Source of the DNA: Candidatus Opimibacter skivensis
Lineage (GTDB): Bacteria > Bacteroidota > Bacteroidia > Chitinophagales > Saprospiraceae
NCBI GenBank assembly: GCA_016722045.1
Contig: JADKGY010000001.1
Coordinates: 310,001 to 374,000 of the forward strand
Direction: 5' to 3'
DNA length: 64,000 bases
Position numbers and translations under genes: made by a program. The notes under the pieces are model-generated. The model ran no database searches and was not told the DNA's origin. It saw nothing but the letters and a program-made list of their open reading frames with translations. This document shows positions 43,265 through 53,800 of this stretch, in pieces. The stretch's first letter is position 1. Each line of letters begins with the position of its first letter.

Positions 43265-43366
43265 TTTTCAATTAAGATTTATGATTCTCGAAATAAAGTT
43301 CGCTAAAAATGATAAAAAAAGAAGCATAAAGATTTAATCTAAAATCATAATGTTATTTTGTCTCCG

Positions 43367-45385
43367 ATGAAGTTGTCTATTTACGTTATTTTCTTAAGCA
43401 TTACCTGCATTACCTGCATTATCTCATTCACCAGTTGTGGGGAAGCATCCATTCATTCTCACAGACAAGAATCCACTTTATTTTATCCCACCTCCAAACC
43501 CTGTACCCGTTGGTGGTGGTTTGCAACAGCGATCAAAAAGTCAGATATCAAATACCAGTTGGATTGGTTGAAAGAGATGAATTTCGGTGGTGTAGAAATC
43601 GCCTGGGTCTATCCATTGTACAGATATCAGGCAATGTATGCCCAAAAATATAACCGTCATTATCCAAAGGACACAACAGCTCAGAAATGGCTTAGTCCGG
43701 AATGGGCAGAGATGGTAGCTTATACCAAATCGTACGCGGATTCCATCGGCTTATCCTGTGATTTTACCTTCGGAAGCGCCTGGCCTGTTGCCGGTAGCAA
43801 TATTGATAAAGCGCATAGCACACAGATTTATGGTGACACCGCATTCCGACAGGCTCTCACATTTGCCTGGACATTTCCGGACACACAGTGGGTCATCAAT
43901 CATCTTGATAGCAATGCATTTATTCTATTTGCAGAACCTGTAGGTAAAGCCTTACAGCAAGCACTGAAAGGGACCAGATCCTCACTATTCACCGATTCGT
44001 GGGAGATAAAACTCAATTCAAAGAATAAAATCTGGACACAAGGTTTTGATAACAAGTTCAAAGAAAATTTTGGTTACGATATTATTCCGTATATGCAACG
44101 TGGGCTTGACTCTTTCCCGGATGTTCGTTATGATTATATGTTGCAATTAGACGATTATGTGACGAATGGTTTCTATAAACCTTATGTAAAGAAATGCAAG
44201 GAGCTGGGTGCATGGTCAAGAGTACAGTGTCTCGGATCGCCTACAGATGTCATGACTACGTATTCTCTGGTAGATATTCCGGAGACGGAAGCCATGCTCA
44301 ACAATCCAAACTATTCACGCATTGTGAGTTCGTCCGCTTGTTTAGCATCAAAGAAATTGGTATCGAGTGAGACATTTACGTGCATGTATGGATTTCCTGC
44401 GACCTATCTTCGTCAGGAACAAACCGCGGATCTGAAGATGGTCGCTGATGCATTATTTGCACAGGGTGTCAATCATCTTGTTTATCATGGCATGCCCTAC
44501 AATCCAAAAGGTTCTGACACCATTGATTTTTTTGCGACGACGTATTTCGGGCCAGGCGGCAGCCTGACGTCTGAGTTGCCTGCGCTCAATACATACATAG
44601 AGAAAGTCTCCGGTATCATGGAGAAAGGAAAAACATACTCTGATGTAGGTGTATATATTCCTTTTGAAGACGCTGTGATGAAAGGTGCCTATCCTCCCGA
44701 ACTACAACGTGTATGGGTTTGGGGTGAATATGAAATGCGATATTTATTTCCTCCTAAAGAAACTGAAGGGTATCATCCCTTATGGATCAACCGTCATTTT
44801 TTGGAAGCGTCTGATTTTCATGAAGGTAAATTGATTGTTGGAGATGCTGCTTTCTCCTCCGTATTTGTAGATGTTGAATATATGGATATCAGGGCACTAA
44901 AGCGTCTTTTGGAATTAGCCAGACAAGGCCTTCCGTTATGCCTGAAACATTTTCCAAAACAACCAGGTAAAATGAAATCAAAGGAATATGAAGGAATGCT
45001 CAGCGAATTATCAGGCTTAAAAAATGTTTCTGCAAATTTCAAAAATGTTATACCTCACCCTCCGTTCATACAGGGCGATAGTCTGCCTGATTATTGGTGC
45101 AGACAGGAAATAGATGGTTCATATTATTTATTCCTTGCCCAGCCACTTTCAAAAAATCTGAAATATCCTATCTATTCAGGGCAATCGCTGATGAAGCAAT
45201 CCGAATTCAGAGAACTGACGATCAATCTCAATGGAAAAACGATTCGTCAAAAGATTGAATTCAAACCCTATCAATCCGTTATACTGAAGATTGCATCTAC
45301 CGGGAAATTGGAAGTGATTGATATTACGTTTGTTCCTAAAGAGCCTCAGGTGCGGTCGAGAGAAGTGCAGAAAATGAACTTTTGA
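43367..45385 (+). CDS. GH106-like (alpha-L-rhamnosidase family) lipoprotein
   Basis: A 672-residue lipoprotein from the ATG at 43367 (a TTG three codons earlier is possible), lipobox SFTSC. CTRWWWFATAIKKSDI and EMNFGGVEIAWVYPLY match the GH106 start, and FTDSWEI with the GFDNKFKENFGYDI stretch matches its centre. Known GH106 enzymes have about 1000-1100 residues and extra beta domains; this one is short and ends soon after a small beta domain. It may be a compact rhamnosidase or a relative with another sugar. The gene diverges from the 7TM-AraC regulator and precedes a GH28 gene, a setting that fits rhamnogalacturonan or pectin use. Confidence 0.85.
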   Translation: MKLSIYVIFLSITCITCIISFTSCGEASIHSHRQESTLFYPTSKPCTRWWWFATAIKKSDIKYQLDWLKEMNFGGVEIAWVYPLYRYQAMYAQKYNRHYPKDTTAQKWLSPEWAEMVAYTKSYADSIGLSCDFTFGSAWPVAGSNIDKAHSTQIYGDTAFRQALTFAWTFPDTQWVINHLDSNAFILFAEPVGKALQQALKGTRSSLFTDSWEIKLNSKNKIWTQGFDNKFKENFGYDIIPYMQRGLDSFPDVRYDYMLQLDDYVTNGFYKPYVKKCKELGAWSRVQCLGSPTDVMTTYSLVDIPETEAMLNNPNYSRIVSSSACLASKKLVSSETFTCMYGFPATYLRQEQTADLKMVADALFAQGVNHLVYHGMPYNPKGSDTIDFFATTYFGPGGSLTSELPALNTYIEKVSGIMEKGKTYSDVGVYIPFEDAVMKGAYPPELQRVWVWGEYEMRYLFPPKETEGYHPLWINRHFLEASDFHEGKLIVGDAAFSSVFVDVEYMDIRALKRLLELARQGLPLCLKHFPKQPGKMKSKEYEGMLSELSGLKNVSANFKNVIPHPPFIQGDSLPDYWCRQEIDGSYYLFLAQPLSKNLKYPIYSGQSLMKQSEFRELTINLNGKTIRQKIEFKPYQSVILKIASTGKLEVIDITFVPKEPQVRSREVQKMNF

Positions 45386-45557
45386 GAAAAAGGGACACAG
45401 ATCAAATAAGAAAATTAAAGATCATTTTCCAATTCGTGATTGTCCGCATTTTAAAACCAGGTCTTAATTTATCTTAATATTATCCTAAAAAATCTACGCC
45501 CTCATTTTGTTTGCGTTAATTTGATAAATATATGTGGTACTTAACTAGAGGTTTAAA

Positions 45558-47054
45558 ATGCGGCATTTACTATTCATATTCATTCTGACTTTAAGCAATT
45601 CTATATTGCTTTCTCAGGATTACAATATCCTTGATTTTGGCGCAAAACCTGATGCCTTTACACTCAATACATCTTTCATCCAATCTGCTATTGATGCCGC
45701 TTCACAAAATGGTGGAGGTAGAGTAATAATACCATCGGGACGTTTTCTCTCTGGTAGTATTTTACTAAAAACCGGGGTTGAATTGCATTTGCTTTCCAAT
45801 GCAGTTCTGCTAGGAAGCACAGACATCCGGGATTATAAAAAATTGCATCGGTGGAAAGCTCTCGTAATGGCCGACAATCAAACCAATATTGCCATTACAG
45901 GTGCCGGAGAAATAGATGGTCAAGGTCGTCAGCTGGCCTTGCACATCGATAGCCTTTTTTATGCCGGTCAAATCGATAGCGCAGACTACATGTTTGCGGA
46001 AAAGAGACCTAAATGGTATTTACGCCCCCAAATAATTGAGTTTGTAAAATGCAGGGATATTGTTGTCAGAAATGTGACTTTAAGAAACGCAGCCTGCTGG
46101 GTTCAGACATATGATCAATGCCACAACATTACTATAGATAGTGTTACAGTAAACAGCGATGCGTACTGGAACAATGACGGCATCGATATCCAGGATTGTC
46201 ATAATGTGCGCATCCTACATTGTGACATCAATTCTGCTGATGATGGGATTTGTCTGAAGTCACAGTCTCGTGATCATCTATGCGATAGTATTTCAATAAC
46301 CGATTGTAAAGTACGCTCAAGTGCTAGCGCTATCAAATTTGGTGCTGTATCACATGGAGGTTTCAGAAATGTGATCATCGATGATATCCGTATTTATGAC
46401 ACCTTCAGATCGGCACTGGCCATTGAATGTGTGGATGGAGGGATACTTGATAATGTAAAAGTGAAAAACATATATGCAGTTAATACCGGAAATGCAATAT
46501 TCATCCGACTCGGAGACAGGAATGAAAAGGGTAGTGCAGGACTATTGAAAAATATTTCCATTACTAACATGAAGGTAAATGTCGCTTCCGGGCGACCTGA
46601 TGATGCTTATGAAATACGTGGTCCCGAACTGCCATTCTTTCACAATACCTTTCCTTCTTCGATCACAGGGATACCAGGACATCCTGTGGAAAATGTTACG
46701 CTTGAGAATATTGAAATCAATTATCCCGGCAGAGGCAATAATGGTATAGCAAATATGCCACTTTCCAGATTAAAGGATGTCCCTGAAAATGAAGCGGCAT
46801 ATCCTGAGTTTTCCATGTTTGGAGAATTACCTGCATGGGGCTTTTATGTGCGGCATATGGATGGACTCATAATGAATAATATCAGGCTCAACATTCAGTC
46901 ACCTGATTATCGGCCGGCTTTGATTTTTGATGATGTACACCATCTTGATATACATTCGATGTTTATAGAAGGTGATCAGAAGCTTAATAAAATCATACTG
47001 CACAACACTTCGCATGTCAATATTGACAAAGAGCAAGCCGTATTGAAAATGTAA
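45558..47054 (+). CDS. GH28 polygalacturonase/rhamnogalacturonase-family enzyme
   Basis: A 498-residue secreted right-handed beta-helix enzyme with signal peptide ending SILLSQ. GH28 catalytic motifs: YWNNDGIDI (Asn206, Asp207), SADDGICLKS (Asp228, Asp229) and VSHGG (His266, Ser in place of the usual Gly). A pectate-lyase-3-like opening (DFGAKPDAFTLNTSFIQSAI) is at the N-terminus. The RIK motif of fungal polygalacturonases is not evident, as in many bacterial exo-acting members. It would cut galacturonan or rhamnogalacturonan in the periplasm. It lies 172 bases after the GH106-like gene and 11 bases before a lipoprotein. Confidence 0.94.
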   Translation: MRHLLFIFILTLSNSILLSQDYNILDFGAKPDAFTLNTSFIQSAIDAASQNGGGRVIIPSGRFLSGSILLKTGVELHLLSNAVLLGSTDIRDYKKLHRWKALVMADNQTNIAITGAGEIDGQGRQLALHIDSLFYAGQIDSADYMFAEKRPKWYLRPQIIEFVKCRDIVVRNVTLRNAACWVQTYDQCHNITIDSVTVNSDAYWNNDGIDIQDCHNVRILHCDINSADDGICLKSQSRDHLCDSISITDCKVRSSASAIKFGAVSHGGFRNVIIDDIRIYDTFRSALAIECVDGGILDNVKVKNIYAVNTGNAIFIRLGDRNEKGSAGLLKNISITNMKVNVASGRPDDAYEIRGPELPFFHNTFPSSITGIPGHPVENVTLENIEINYPGRGNNGIANMPLSRLKDVPENEAAYPEFSMFGELPAWGFYVRHMDGLIMNNIRLNIQSPDYRPALIFDDVHHLDIHSMFIEGDQKLNKIILHNTSHVNIDKEQAVLKM

Positions 47055-47065
47055 CTGAACATTTC

Positions 47066-48025
47066 ATGGGTAAACTCCGATTCTTTATTCTGGTAGTCTT
47101 ATTTGCTTCTGTTGGCTGCAGGCAGCCCTTACATACTGCCCCATCAAAGAGGGAAACCAATTCCTTTAAGTCAGGTGAAGGTGCATTGCTTTTGACAAGG
47201 TTTAAATCTTTGGAGGATTTGAAGAAAGTCATTCAGATTCAATATGGTGTAACAGTTCCTTTTTCGACAGGTGCCCTGACTCCACAACCTTATGTGCGGT
47301 TGACACACAGTTGTGGGGAGAGGGAAGTCACCAGTATATTAAAAACAGGCGTTAATGAATCTGATTTTTTACGTGCCAGGAATGGAAATGTTTGGGATAA
47401 GATCCTGCTCTTATTAAAATCACCATTTGCGGTGTGGAATAAAAGAGATTTGATGATCATTGAGAGCTTAGGTAGAAAAAGACCACCACTTTTTGGAAAG
47501 GGTGATGTGGCTTTTTTTGACGTCGCAGCAGCAATGGTGTATAATATTTCAGATGATGATGTTAAATCCATGTCTTCTGAGGACTTTTCTGAAAAAGGGT
47601 ATCTGAACACATTTAATCATATCACTGCACAAGCCATTATGACGAGTATTTTCTCAGAAGAAGTAGCTGATTTTGTAGCAGATGTGCATGAACGAAATCG
47701 TTTGCCGGAATTGATCACTGGTACTTTTAATGAAGATGAACTTACCGATGTGGAAAATGGACCAGTGGATAATTATATAGATCTCATTAATAACGAATGG
47801 GGGCAGGAACTTGGAAAAATACTTCGGATTAAGTTTGGGATTAGCCACCATTCGATTTGGACTCCTCAATTATTAGCCGACTATCTCAATGAGGTACAAA
47901 GTTATTATAGTTGGTCATTTCAAATTGCGTTCAAACCTTTCAGAGCGACAGATGAAATTGTTATACAGTTAGCTTCAAAAATCAATATCGTGCTAGTTGA
48001 TGTTCCAGAAATAAAAAAATCATAA
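47066..48025 (+). CDS. Putative lipoprotein of unknown function
   Basis: A 319-residue protein with lipobox FASVGC. The middle has a helical segment with HITAQAIMTSIFSEEVADFVADVHE and a later DNYIDLINNEWGQELGKIL, weakly like DUF6973-type domains that carry His/Asp/Asn-rich helices. It follows the GH28 gene by 11 bases and is likely co-transcribed, but nothing in it looks glycan-related. Confidence 0.7.
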   Translation: MGKLRFFILVVLFASVGCRQPLHTAPSKRETNSFKSGEGALLLTRFKSLEDLKKVIQIQYGVTVPFSTGALTPQPYVRLTHSCGEREVTSILKTGVNESDFLRARNGNVWDKILLLLKSPFAVWNKRDLMIIESLGRKRPPLFGKGDVAFFDVAAAMVYNISDDDVKSMSSEDFSEKGYLNTFNHITAQAIMTSIFSEEVADFVADVHERNRLPELITGTFNEDELTDVENGPVDNYIDLINNEWGQELGKILRIKFGISHHSIWTPQLLADYLNEVQSYYSWSFQIAFKPFRATDEIVIQLASKINIVLVDVPEIKKS

Positions 48026-48058
48026 GTAAACTGTCAAGGCCGAGCTTGGATTTTGAAC

Positions 48059-49108
48059 TCAATCTTTAATTTTTTCAAGTCGATACTGCAAAGGGTTTTT
48101 AGGACTTTCAGCCGCCATTTTATACTTACTAAGAATCTCTTTTGCTCCAATCACACTCCATGCATCTAAAAGGGTAAGCCAATTTTTTTCATTTAATACA
48201 GCACTTGTCAATTCTGTGCCCGTCAAATTTGCACCTTCAATATTGGCTTCTGTCAATGTGGATAACGTCAATTTTGCATTACTAAGATTAGTCTTTTCCA
48301 GGTTTGCCCTATTCAGGTTTGCTCTGAACAAGTTAGCACCGCCAAGATTCGATTCAGTAAGAAAAGTTCCGATTAAATCGGCCCATTGCAAATTAACTCC
48401 TTGCAAATCGGCTTTTCTCAATTGTGCTGAATTCAAAATTGCTCCATACAATTCAGCTCTTTTCAGGTCTGCTCCACTTAAATCTGACCATGCCAAATTT
48501 GCCCTTGTCAGATCCGCTCCATTGAGGATAGCGGCATTCAAATTGGATCCCCATAAATTTGCAGATCTTAAATTTGCTTCATACAAATTGGCGTTTTCCA
48601 AATTGGCGTTTTCCAAATCAGCTCCTTTTAGATCCACTCCAGTCAAATCAGCTTGTTTCAAATCTGCATCTCTCAATACAGCACCAGCAAAAGATGTCTG
48701 CAACATGATTTTTTTTAAACTGGCTGAATCTATTTTCATTTTGGATAACATCAGTAGTAATTCACCGCGTTCCGGACTTACGATTTTCCCAGGCACTGAA
48801 TCACTGTCGTTTTGAATATGTGAAATGAGAGAATAACTGACAGCCGCAATTCTGGCAATCGTTTCATCACTCAACAACCGTTTTGGATTAGTTGCCAATT
48901 CTGCATCTACCTTATCCAATATATTGCAAAGCAGAATGGCCATGCCACTATGCCTGATCGAATCAATCAGTTCGGCTTGTTCGGTTATCTGCATTTGTTG
49001 AAAATGGACCTGAGCTTTGGATAATTTATTCAGAATAAAAAAGCTCAATACACCTGATATGAGAGCACCGATCACAATCCCAATAAAGAGATTCTTGTTT
49101 TGTTTCAT
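48059..49108 (-). CDS. Membrane-anchored pentapeptide-repeat protein
   Basis: A 349-residue protein. One N-terminal helix (FIGIVIGALISGVLSFFIL) anchors it. A helical segment to residue about 140 follows. Residues about 140-310 are roughly 34 pentapeptide repeats A(D/N)Lxx, for example ADLKQADLTGVDLKGADLEN, which form a right-handed quadrilateral helix. It most likely faces the periplasm. Ion-channel or DNA-mimic roles known for other members cannot be assigned here. Confidence 0.92.
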   Translation of the reverse strand: MKQNKNLFIGIVIGALISGVLSFFILNKLSKAQVHFQQMQITEQAELIDSIRHSGMAILLCNILDKVDAELATNPKRLLSDETIARIAAVSYSLISHIQNDSDSVPGKIVSPERGELLLMLSKMKIDSASLKKIMLQTSFAGAVLRDADLKQADLTGVDLKGADLENANLENANLYEANLRSANLWGSNLNAAILNGADLTRANLAWSDLSGADLKRAELYGAILNSAQLRKADLQGVNLQWADLIGTFLTESNLGGANLFRANLNRANLEKTNLSNAKLTLSTLTEANIEGANLTGTELTSAVLNEKNWLTLLDAWSVIGAKEILSKYKMAAESPKNPLQYRLEKIKD

Positions 49109-49208
49109 TATGGCCTTATGATCGGAATTTTATAAAATTGGTTCATAGCCTGAATTTACATTTTTCTAATTACCATTCACGACTAACGGCTTACTTTTTA
49201 TTGCTTAA

Positions 49209-49267
49209 TGTTTACTGTTTTACGTTTGCTGAATACTGAATACCGAATACCGAATACCGAATACCGC
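49209..49267. repeat. 7-bp tandem array, unit CGAATAC
   Basis: From 49230 the units are TGAATAC, TGAATAC, CGAATAC, CGAATAC, CGAATAC and CGCTCAC; weaker units TGTTTAC and GTTTTAC lie before. The array runs directly into the stop codon (49268) of the minus-strand dioxygenase-like gene, and the last degenerate unit includes the stop. Confidence 0.88.
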
Positions 49268-49948
49268 TCACTCCGCCACTATCTTATACTCATAGACAGG
49301 TTTCTTTGCTGTCCCAGTATTTTTTGCAGTCAGATTACCTTCTTCAAGTATCTCTTTTTTCCTCAGCTTATTCATTCTGCGGTCGTCTTCGAAATGTAAT
49401 TCAGCGGGGCCGGTCAATGACTTTGAATCTGAGACCATGCACTGGATATGTATATGGCCGGTAATGCTCGATTTAGGATATCCATTTGGCTTGATAGTTT
49501 CAAATGAAAATTCACCTTTTTCATCTGTTTTTAAATAGCCAAATAAACGTGCATGTTTCATATCGCCTTCTTTCTCGAGAATATGGGCAGCTGTATCAGC
49601 ATACCATCCTGAGTCGGATGTTTGATAGAAATACAGTAAAATATTTTTATATGCCTTGCCTTTCTTATCGACTACGTGGCCTTTGACTGTAATCTTTGTA
49701 CCGGGTTCATGGGATGAGGCTATGATGATCTTCTCTGGTTTTGCATTCTCTTTAATGATCTCCCGAAATGAAGTTAACGAATGCAGGTACATCAGGGAGT
49801 CATTGGATAATACTTTTGAAATTGAAGTTTCACCACGCTTAAGTTGACGGTCAAGTCGGTTGATAATATCACTATAACTCTGACCAATGACTACGGATGA
49901 AATCAAAACAAAGATGAGTAAGGGGTAAAATGAATTCTTCGGTGCCAT
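49268..49948 (-). CDS. Secreted intradiol-dioxygenase-like protein
   Basis: A 226-residue protein with a signal peptide (LLIFVLISSVVIGQ). The C-terminal 140 residues have the intradiol ring-cleavage fold: VKGHVVDKKGKAYKNILL, YQTSDSGWYAD, TDEKGEFSFETIKPNGYP and GHIHIQC. The four Fe ligands (two Tyr, two His) appear present as Tyr in GWYAD and NGYP and the two His of HIH. Bacterial secreted members without a known aromatic pathway are common in Bacteroidota and their substrate is unknown. No catabolic neighbours are seen. The stop codon abuts a heptamer array. Confidence 0.85.
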   Translation of the reverse strand: MAPKNSFYPLLIFVLISSVVIGQSYSDIINRLDRQLKRGETSISKVLSNDSLMYLHSLTSFREIIKENAKPEKIIIASSHEPGTKITVKGHVVDKKGKAYKNILLYFYQTSDSGWYADTAAHILEKEGDMKHARLFGYLKTDEKGEFSFETIKPNGYPKSSITGHIHIQCMVSDSKSLTGPAELHFEDDRRMNKLRKKEILEEGNLTAKNTGTAKKPVYEYKIVAE

Positions 49949-50224
49949 ATTGGTCTGTTTTGAAAGTTGAAATGCTTCAATTTCATACCTGCAATTGATG
50001 CAAATACGAACTTAAGGGTTATTTGTTTACAAACTGAGTATCTTATAACCATTTGATTTTCAATAACAAAAACGTTTGCAAACGTTTACAAACGTTTACT
50101 TCCGTATGTAAACGTTTAATAAACGAATAAGCTTTTCCAATCCCCCACAATTTTGCCTCGTCTTCCGGATTTGAGGAATGACGTTGTAAATCACTTTAGT
50201 TTTTCACTTTTAATTTAATTTATC
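49949..50224. promoter_or_regulatory. SSB leader region with AAACGTTT repeats
   Basis: AAACGTTT, a perfect palindrome, occurs four times between about 50069 and 50118, with TTTGC/TTTAC spacers. CGTATGTAAACGTTTA at 50103-50118 is also found inverted at 7126-7141. The cluster lies about 100 bases before the ssb start and could bind a regulator or form a stem. Confidence 0.5.
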
Positions 50225-50575
50225 ATGAGTACCAATTTAGACAACCGCGTACAATTACAGGGATTCCTGGGACAGGATGTGGAATTACGCGAATTTGCGC
50301 AAGGCAACAAGCTAGCCCGCCTGCGAATGGCTACTAACGAATTCAAAAGAGCCACCAATGGCCAATCAGAAAAAGTCACCATCTGGCACAATCTCATCGC
50401 CTGGGGACAAACCGCTGAAACGATGAGCGACCTATTACGCAAAGGGCACAAAGTTTCCATCGAAGGAAAAATTGCCTACCGACAATACGAAACCAAAGAC
50501 GGCGAAAAACGCAGCTCAACTGAAATTGTCGTAAGCAGTTTCAAGAAATTAGATAGCGAACAGAAAGCTGCTTAA
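50225..50575 (+). CDS. ssb: Single-stranded DNA-binding protein, short form without acidic tail
   Basis: A 116-residue OB-fold SSB: NRVQLQGFLGQDVELREF at the start, KVTIWHNLIAWGQTAE and GKIAYRQYETKDGEK in the core. Standard SSBs end in an acidic tail with DDDIPF that recruits partners; this one ends SEQKAA, so the partner-binding peptide is missing. It is probably a paralogue of the main SSB. It stands alone, followed by a hairpin at 50587-50644. Confidence 0.94.
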   Translation: MSTNLDNRVQLQGFLGQDVELREFAQGNKLARLRMATNEFKRATNGQSEKVTIWHNLIAWGQTAETMSDLLRKGHKVSIEGKIAYRQYETKDGEKRSSTEIVVSSFKKLDSEQKAA

Positions 50576-50586
50576 ATCAATTACAA

Positions 50587-50644
50587 AAGCCCTGACCTGT
50601 TTTGAAGACACTTTGTTTCGTGCCACAAGCCAGGTCAAGGGCTT
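50587..50644 (+). terminator. Long hairpin downstream of ssb
   Basis: AAGCCCTGACCTG (50587-50599) pairs with CAGGTCAAGGGCTT (50631-50644) with one bulged A. The loop is 31 bases and only a weak T-run follows, so it may be a terminator or a transcript-stabilising hairpin. Confidence 0.55.
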
Positions 50645-50875
50645 ACTTATTTGAAAGAAAGAAAGTATTTACTATGATTCCATTCCGAATCATTAAAAGT
50701 TAAGTTGGTCATTACCCAGGCCTCTAAACTATTGAAAGCCTGCCTTAATCACCAGCCAATAATGCAGATTTGACCTCCATCAGTCATTTTTTAAAAAAAA
50801 GCTGTACTTTCACATTAATTTTAATCGTTATCTGTAACTAGTTAACAATTAACTACTAATAAGTAAAAGTTAGGT
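50645..50875. other. Promoter region of the TPR gene
   Basis: No gene is seen. AT-rich, with TAACTAGTTA palindrome near 50836 followed by GTTAACAATTAAC. No exact TAnnTTTG box was found. Confidence 0.4.
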
Positions 50876-53800
50876 ATGAAGACATATCACAAGTCCCCAT
50901 CATGGGATTTAGAGGCAAACAAATTCCATAAGCTGATTATCAAAGCATTATCCCTATTATTATTGTTTTGTTATACTTCAACTACTCTCTCTGCCCAACA
51001 AACAGTCCTTTACCAAAATGCCGAAATTGACTTTGCCCGTTTAGTTAAAGAATATGAGCAGGGTCTATACGGCCGGTCGGCAAGATCTGCCGATAAATTC
51101 CTGGCCACTTACCTCGACCCAAGTCTCGAGCAATTCCATCTCGAAGCCGAATTGTACCGCCTTCGATCCTTGCTCAGAATGGACAAGCCCGGTGCCATTA
51201 AAGAAATCCTCCTCTTCTCCGAATATCATGAACCCGAAGTCGTCGCCCAACAAGCCATTATGATCATAGGGGAAGACGCCTTCGACAAACACCAATATGA
51301 GGACGCTATAAAATATCTGAGCAAAGTCAATGCTGATATCCTAAATTCCGACGAGAGATCAGCCCGCTCCTTCAAATTGGGATACAGCCTTTTTGTCAGA
51401 AAAGATTTCACAAATGCAGCTGCATACTTTGATGAAACAAAAGATGTACGCAACAAATATTTTTATCCTTCCAATTATTACTACGGCATGACCCAATATT
51501 TCAATGGTCACTATGATGACGCCATTCGAAGTTTTGAATTGGTAGCGCCTTCTGATTTTTACAAAGACTATATCCCATATTATATCACCCAGATTCATTT
51601 CAACAATAAGGAATTCCAGAAAGTAATCGGTTATGGCAATCAGGCGATAAGCAGTCCGACTGTCCTCAATAAGACAGAAATCCGACAGCTCATAGGCCAG
51701 GCATATTTCGAGACCGGTGATTATGCCGCAGCCATTCCGCATCTCGCTTACGTCAATCAACACAGTGACAAACTTCGCGAAGATGATTTTTATCAACTCG
51801 GGATCTCCTATTACAATACAGGTGATTATCAAAAAGCAATTCCTGTTTTTCTCGAGATCCGCAATCAAACAGGAGTAAAAGCCCAATACGCTAATTATTA
51901 TTTAGGTCAATCATATCTCAAAACCGGAGATAAAATATCAGCCCGCAACAGCCTGATGAATGCCTCAAAAATGAATGACGTTCCTTCTATCACAGCAGAG
52001 GCTACTTATCACTACGGACGCCTTAGCGCTGAAGCAGGCGATGATGTCGAAGCTATTCGTGTCCTTCAGACAATTCCACCTTCAAGCCCGGTTTACACAG
52101 AATCACAAAACACCCTGGCCGGTATATTGACGAACACTGGTGATTATTCGCTTGCTGTCCGTGAACTGGAGGCAATGAAAAATCTTACGCCTACTCTGAA
52201 AATTGCTTATCAAAAAGTAACATTATTCAGAGCAGAACAATTAATTCAAGAAGGAAATGAAGACGATGCGTCTGTTCTCTTAGATAAGTCATTAAAAAAT
52301 GCTTATGACAAATCTATCCAGACCCGAGCTCTCTTCTGGAAAGGTGAACTTGCACATCTTAGCGGCAATTACGCGGAAAGTTTAAAGTGGTATGATCAAT
52401 ATTTTGTTTTGGTCGATGATGCGAAAAATATTCCTCCCCAGCAAAGCAAACCCATCGCTCAATACAATCAGGGCTATAACTATTTAAGATCAGGCGATTT
52501 TATTCTCGCCCAGGGAAATTTTGAAAACGCGCTGACCGGAATTGAATCTATGTCATTGACAGGAGCTCAAAATGCATTGATTAAAAATCAGATTTTTCCG
52601 GATGTTGTTTTGCGTGCAGGTGATGCCGCCTTCAAGCGACTTCAATATGATAAGGCTAATCAATATTATGACCAGTCCATTCGCAATCGGTATCCGGGTT
52701 ATGATTATGCAAAATATCAGAAAGCCATCATTAAAGGACTACAAAACAAACCTCAGGAGAAAATAGCATTGCTTGAAGAATTAGCTGATGGCATGCCCGA
52801 ATCGCTTTGGGCGGATGATGCTCTTTACCAGGCAGGAAATACATACCAGGAATTAAACCAAATTCCAAAGGCCATTTCTTCTTATGAACGAATCGTGAAT
52901 CAATTCAAAACACGAAGCCCCTTGTTACATCCTGCTCTACTACGTCTTGGTTTATTGTCCTACAATACTGAACAATATGAGGCTTCTTTAAAATATTATA
53001 AAACGGTTTTTCAATACAATCCTGATCCACAGACAGCTAAAGAAGCTATGGCGGCCATCCAGGAAATTTATGTCAACCAGCTAGATAAACCTCAGGCCTT
53101 TTTTGATTTTGCAGGTACGATTCCCGGATACTCTGTTACAGGTACGGAGAAAGATTCGATTCTCTATTCGGCAGCAGAAAATCATTATGCTGATGGAGAT
53201 TATGATAAAGCAGTTCTTTCATTTCAGCAGTACATTGATCAGAACCCCACTGGTGCCTACACCCTTAAAGCAAAATTCCTTAAAGCTGAATCCTTATCAC
53301 TGCAGAAAAAATACAGCGATGCATTAACCGCATATGAAGTCGTAATTAAGTTGGGACAGAGCCCTTATCTCGCGTCTTCTTTATTCAAAGCGGCATTGAT
53401 CTCCTATAATCAACAGCAGGATATGGCCCGGGCTTATACATATTACGCTCAGTACATTCCCCTTGCTGAAACGGATGAACAACAATATGATGCTACACTT
53501 GGCGCCCTGCGTAGTGCATTTAAGCTGAAAAAACCAGATGAGGTCTATTCGATGGCATCAAAAATTATAGCACACCCCAAAGCCACGGATGATATCAGGG
53601 CATTAGCACATTACTATTCTGCCACTATGGCTTTGACGACTGAATCTTTTGATAAAGCGCTAGAGTCTTTCAATTCGGTCATCAGAATCAATAGTGCTGA
53701 ACTTGCTGCTGAATCCAGGTATCAGATTGCTGACATCTACGCTAAAAGAGGGGAGGCAGAAGTCGGAGCAAAACTGGCTGAAGAAGCCGCACGTGCAAAT

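Noticed and set aside
48216..48815. A 199-codon plus-strand open frame
   Set aside because: It is the antisense shadow of the pentapeptide-repeat gene; its regular pattern comes from the repeats.
51359..51886. A 175-codon minus-strand frame opposite the TPR gene
   Set aside because: Antisense shadow of a well-supported TPR coding region.
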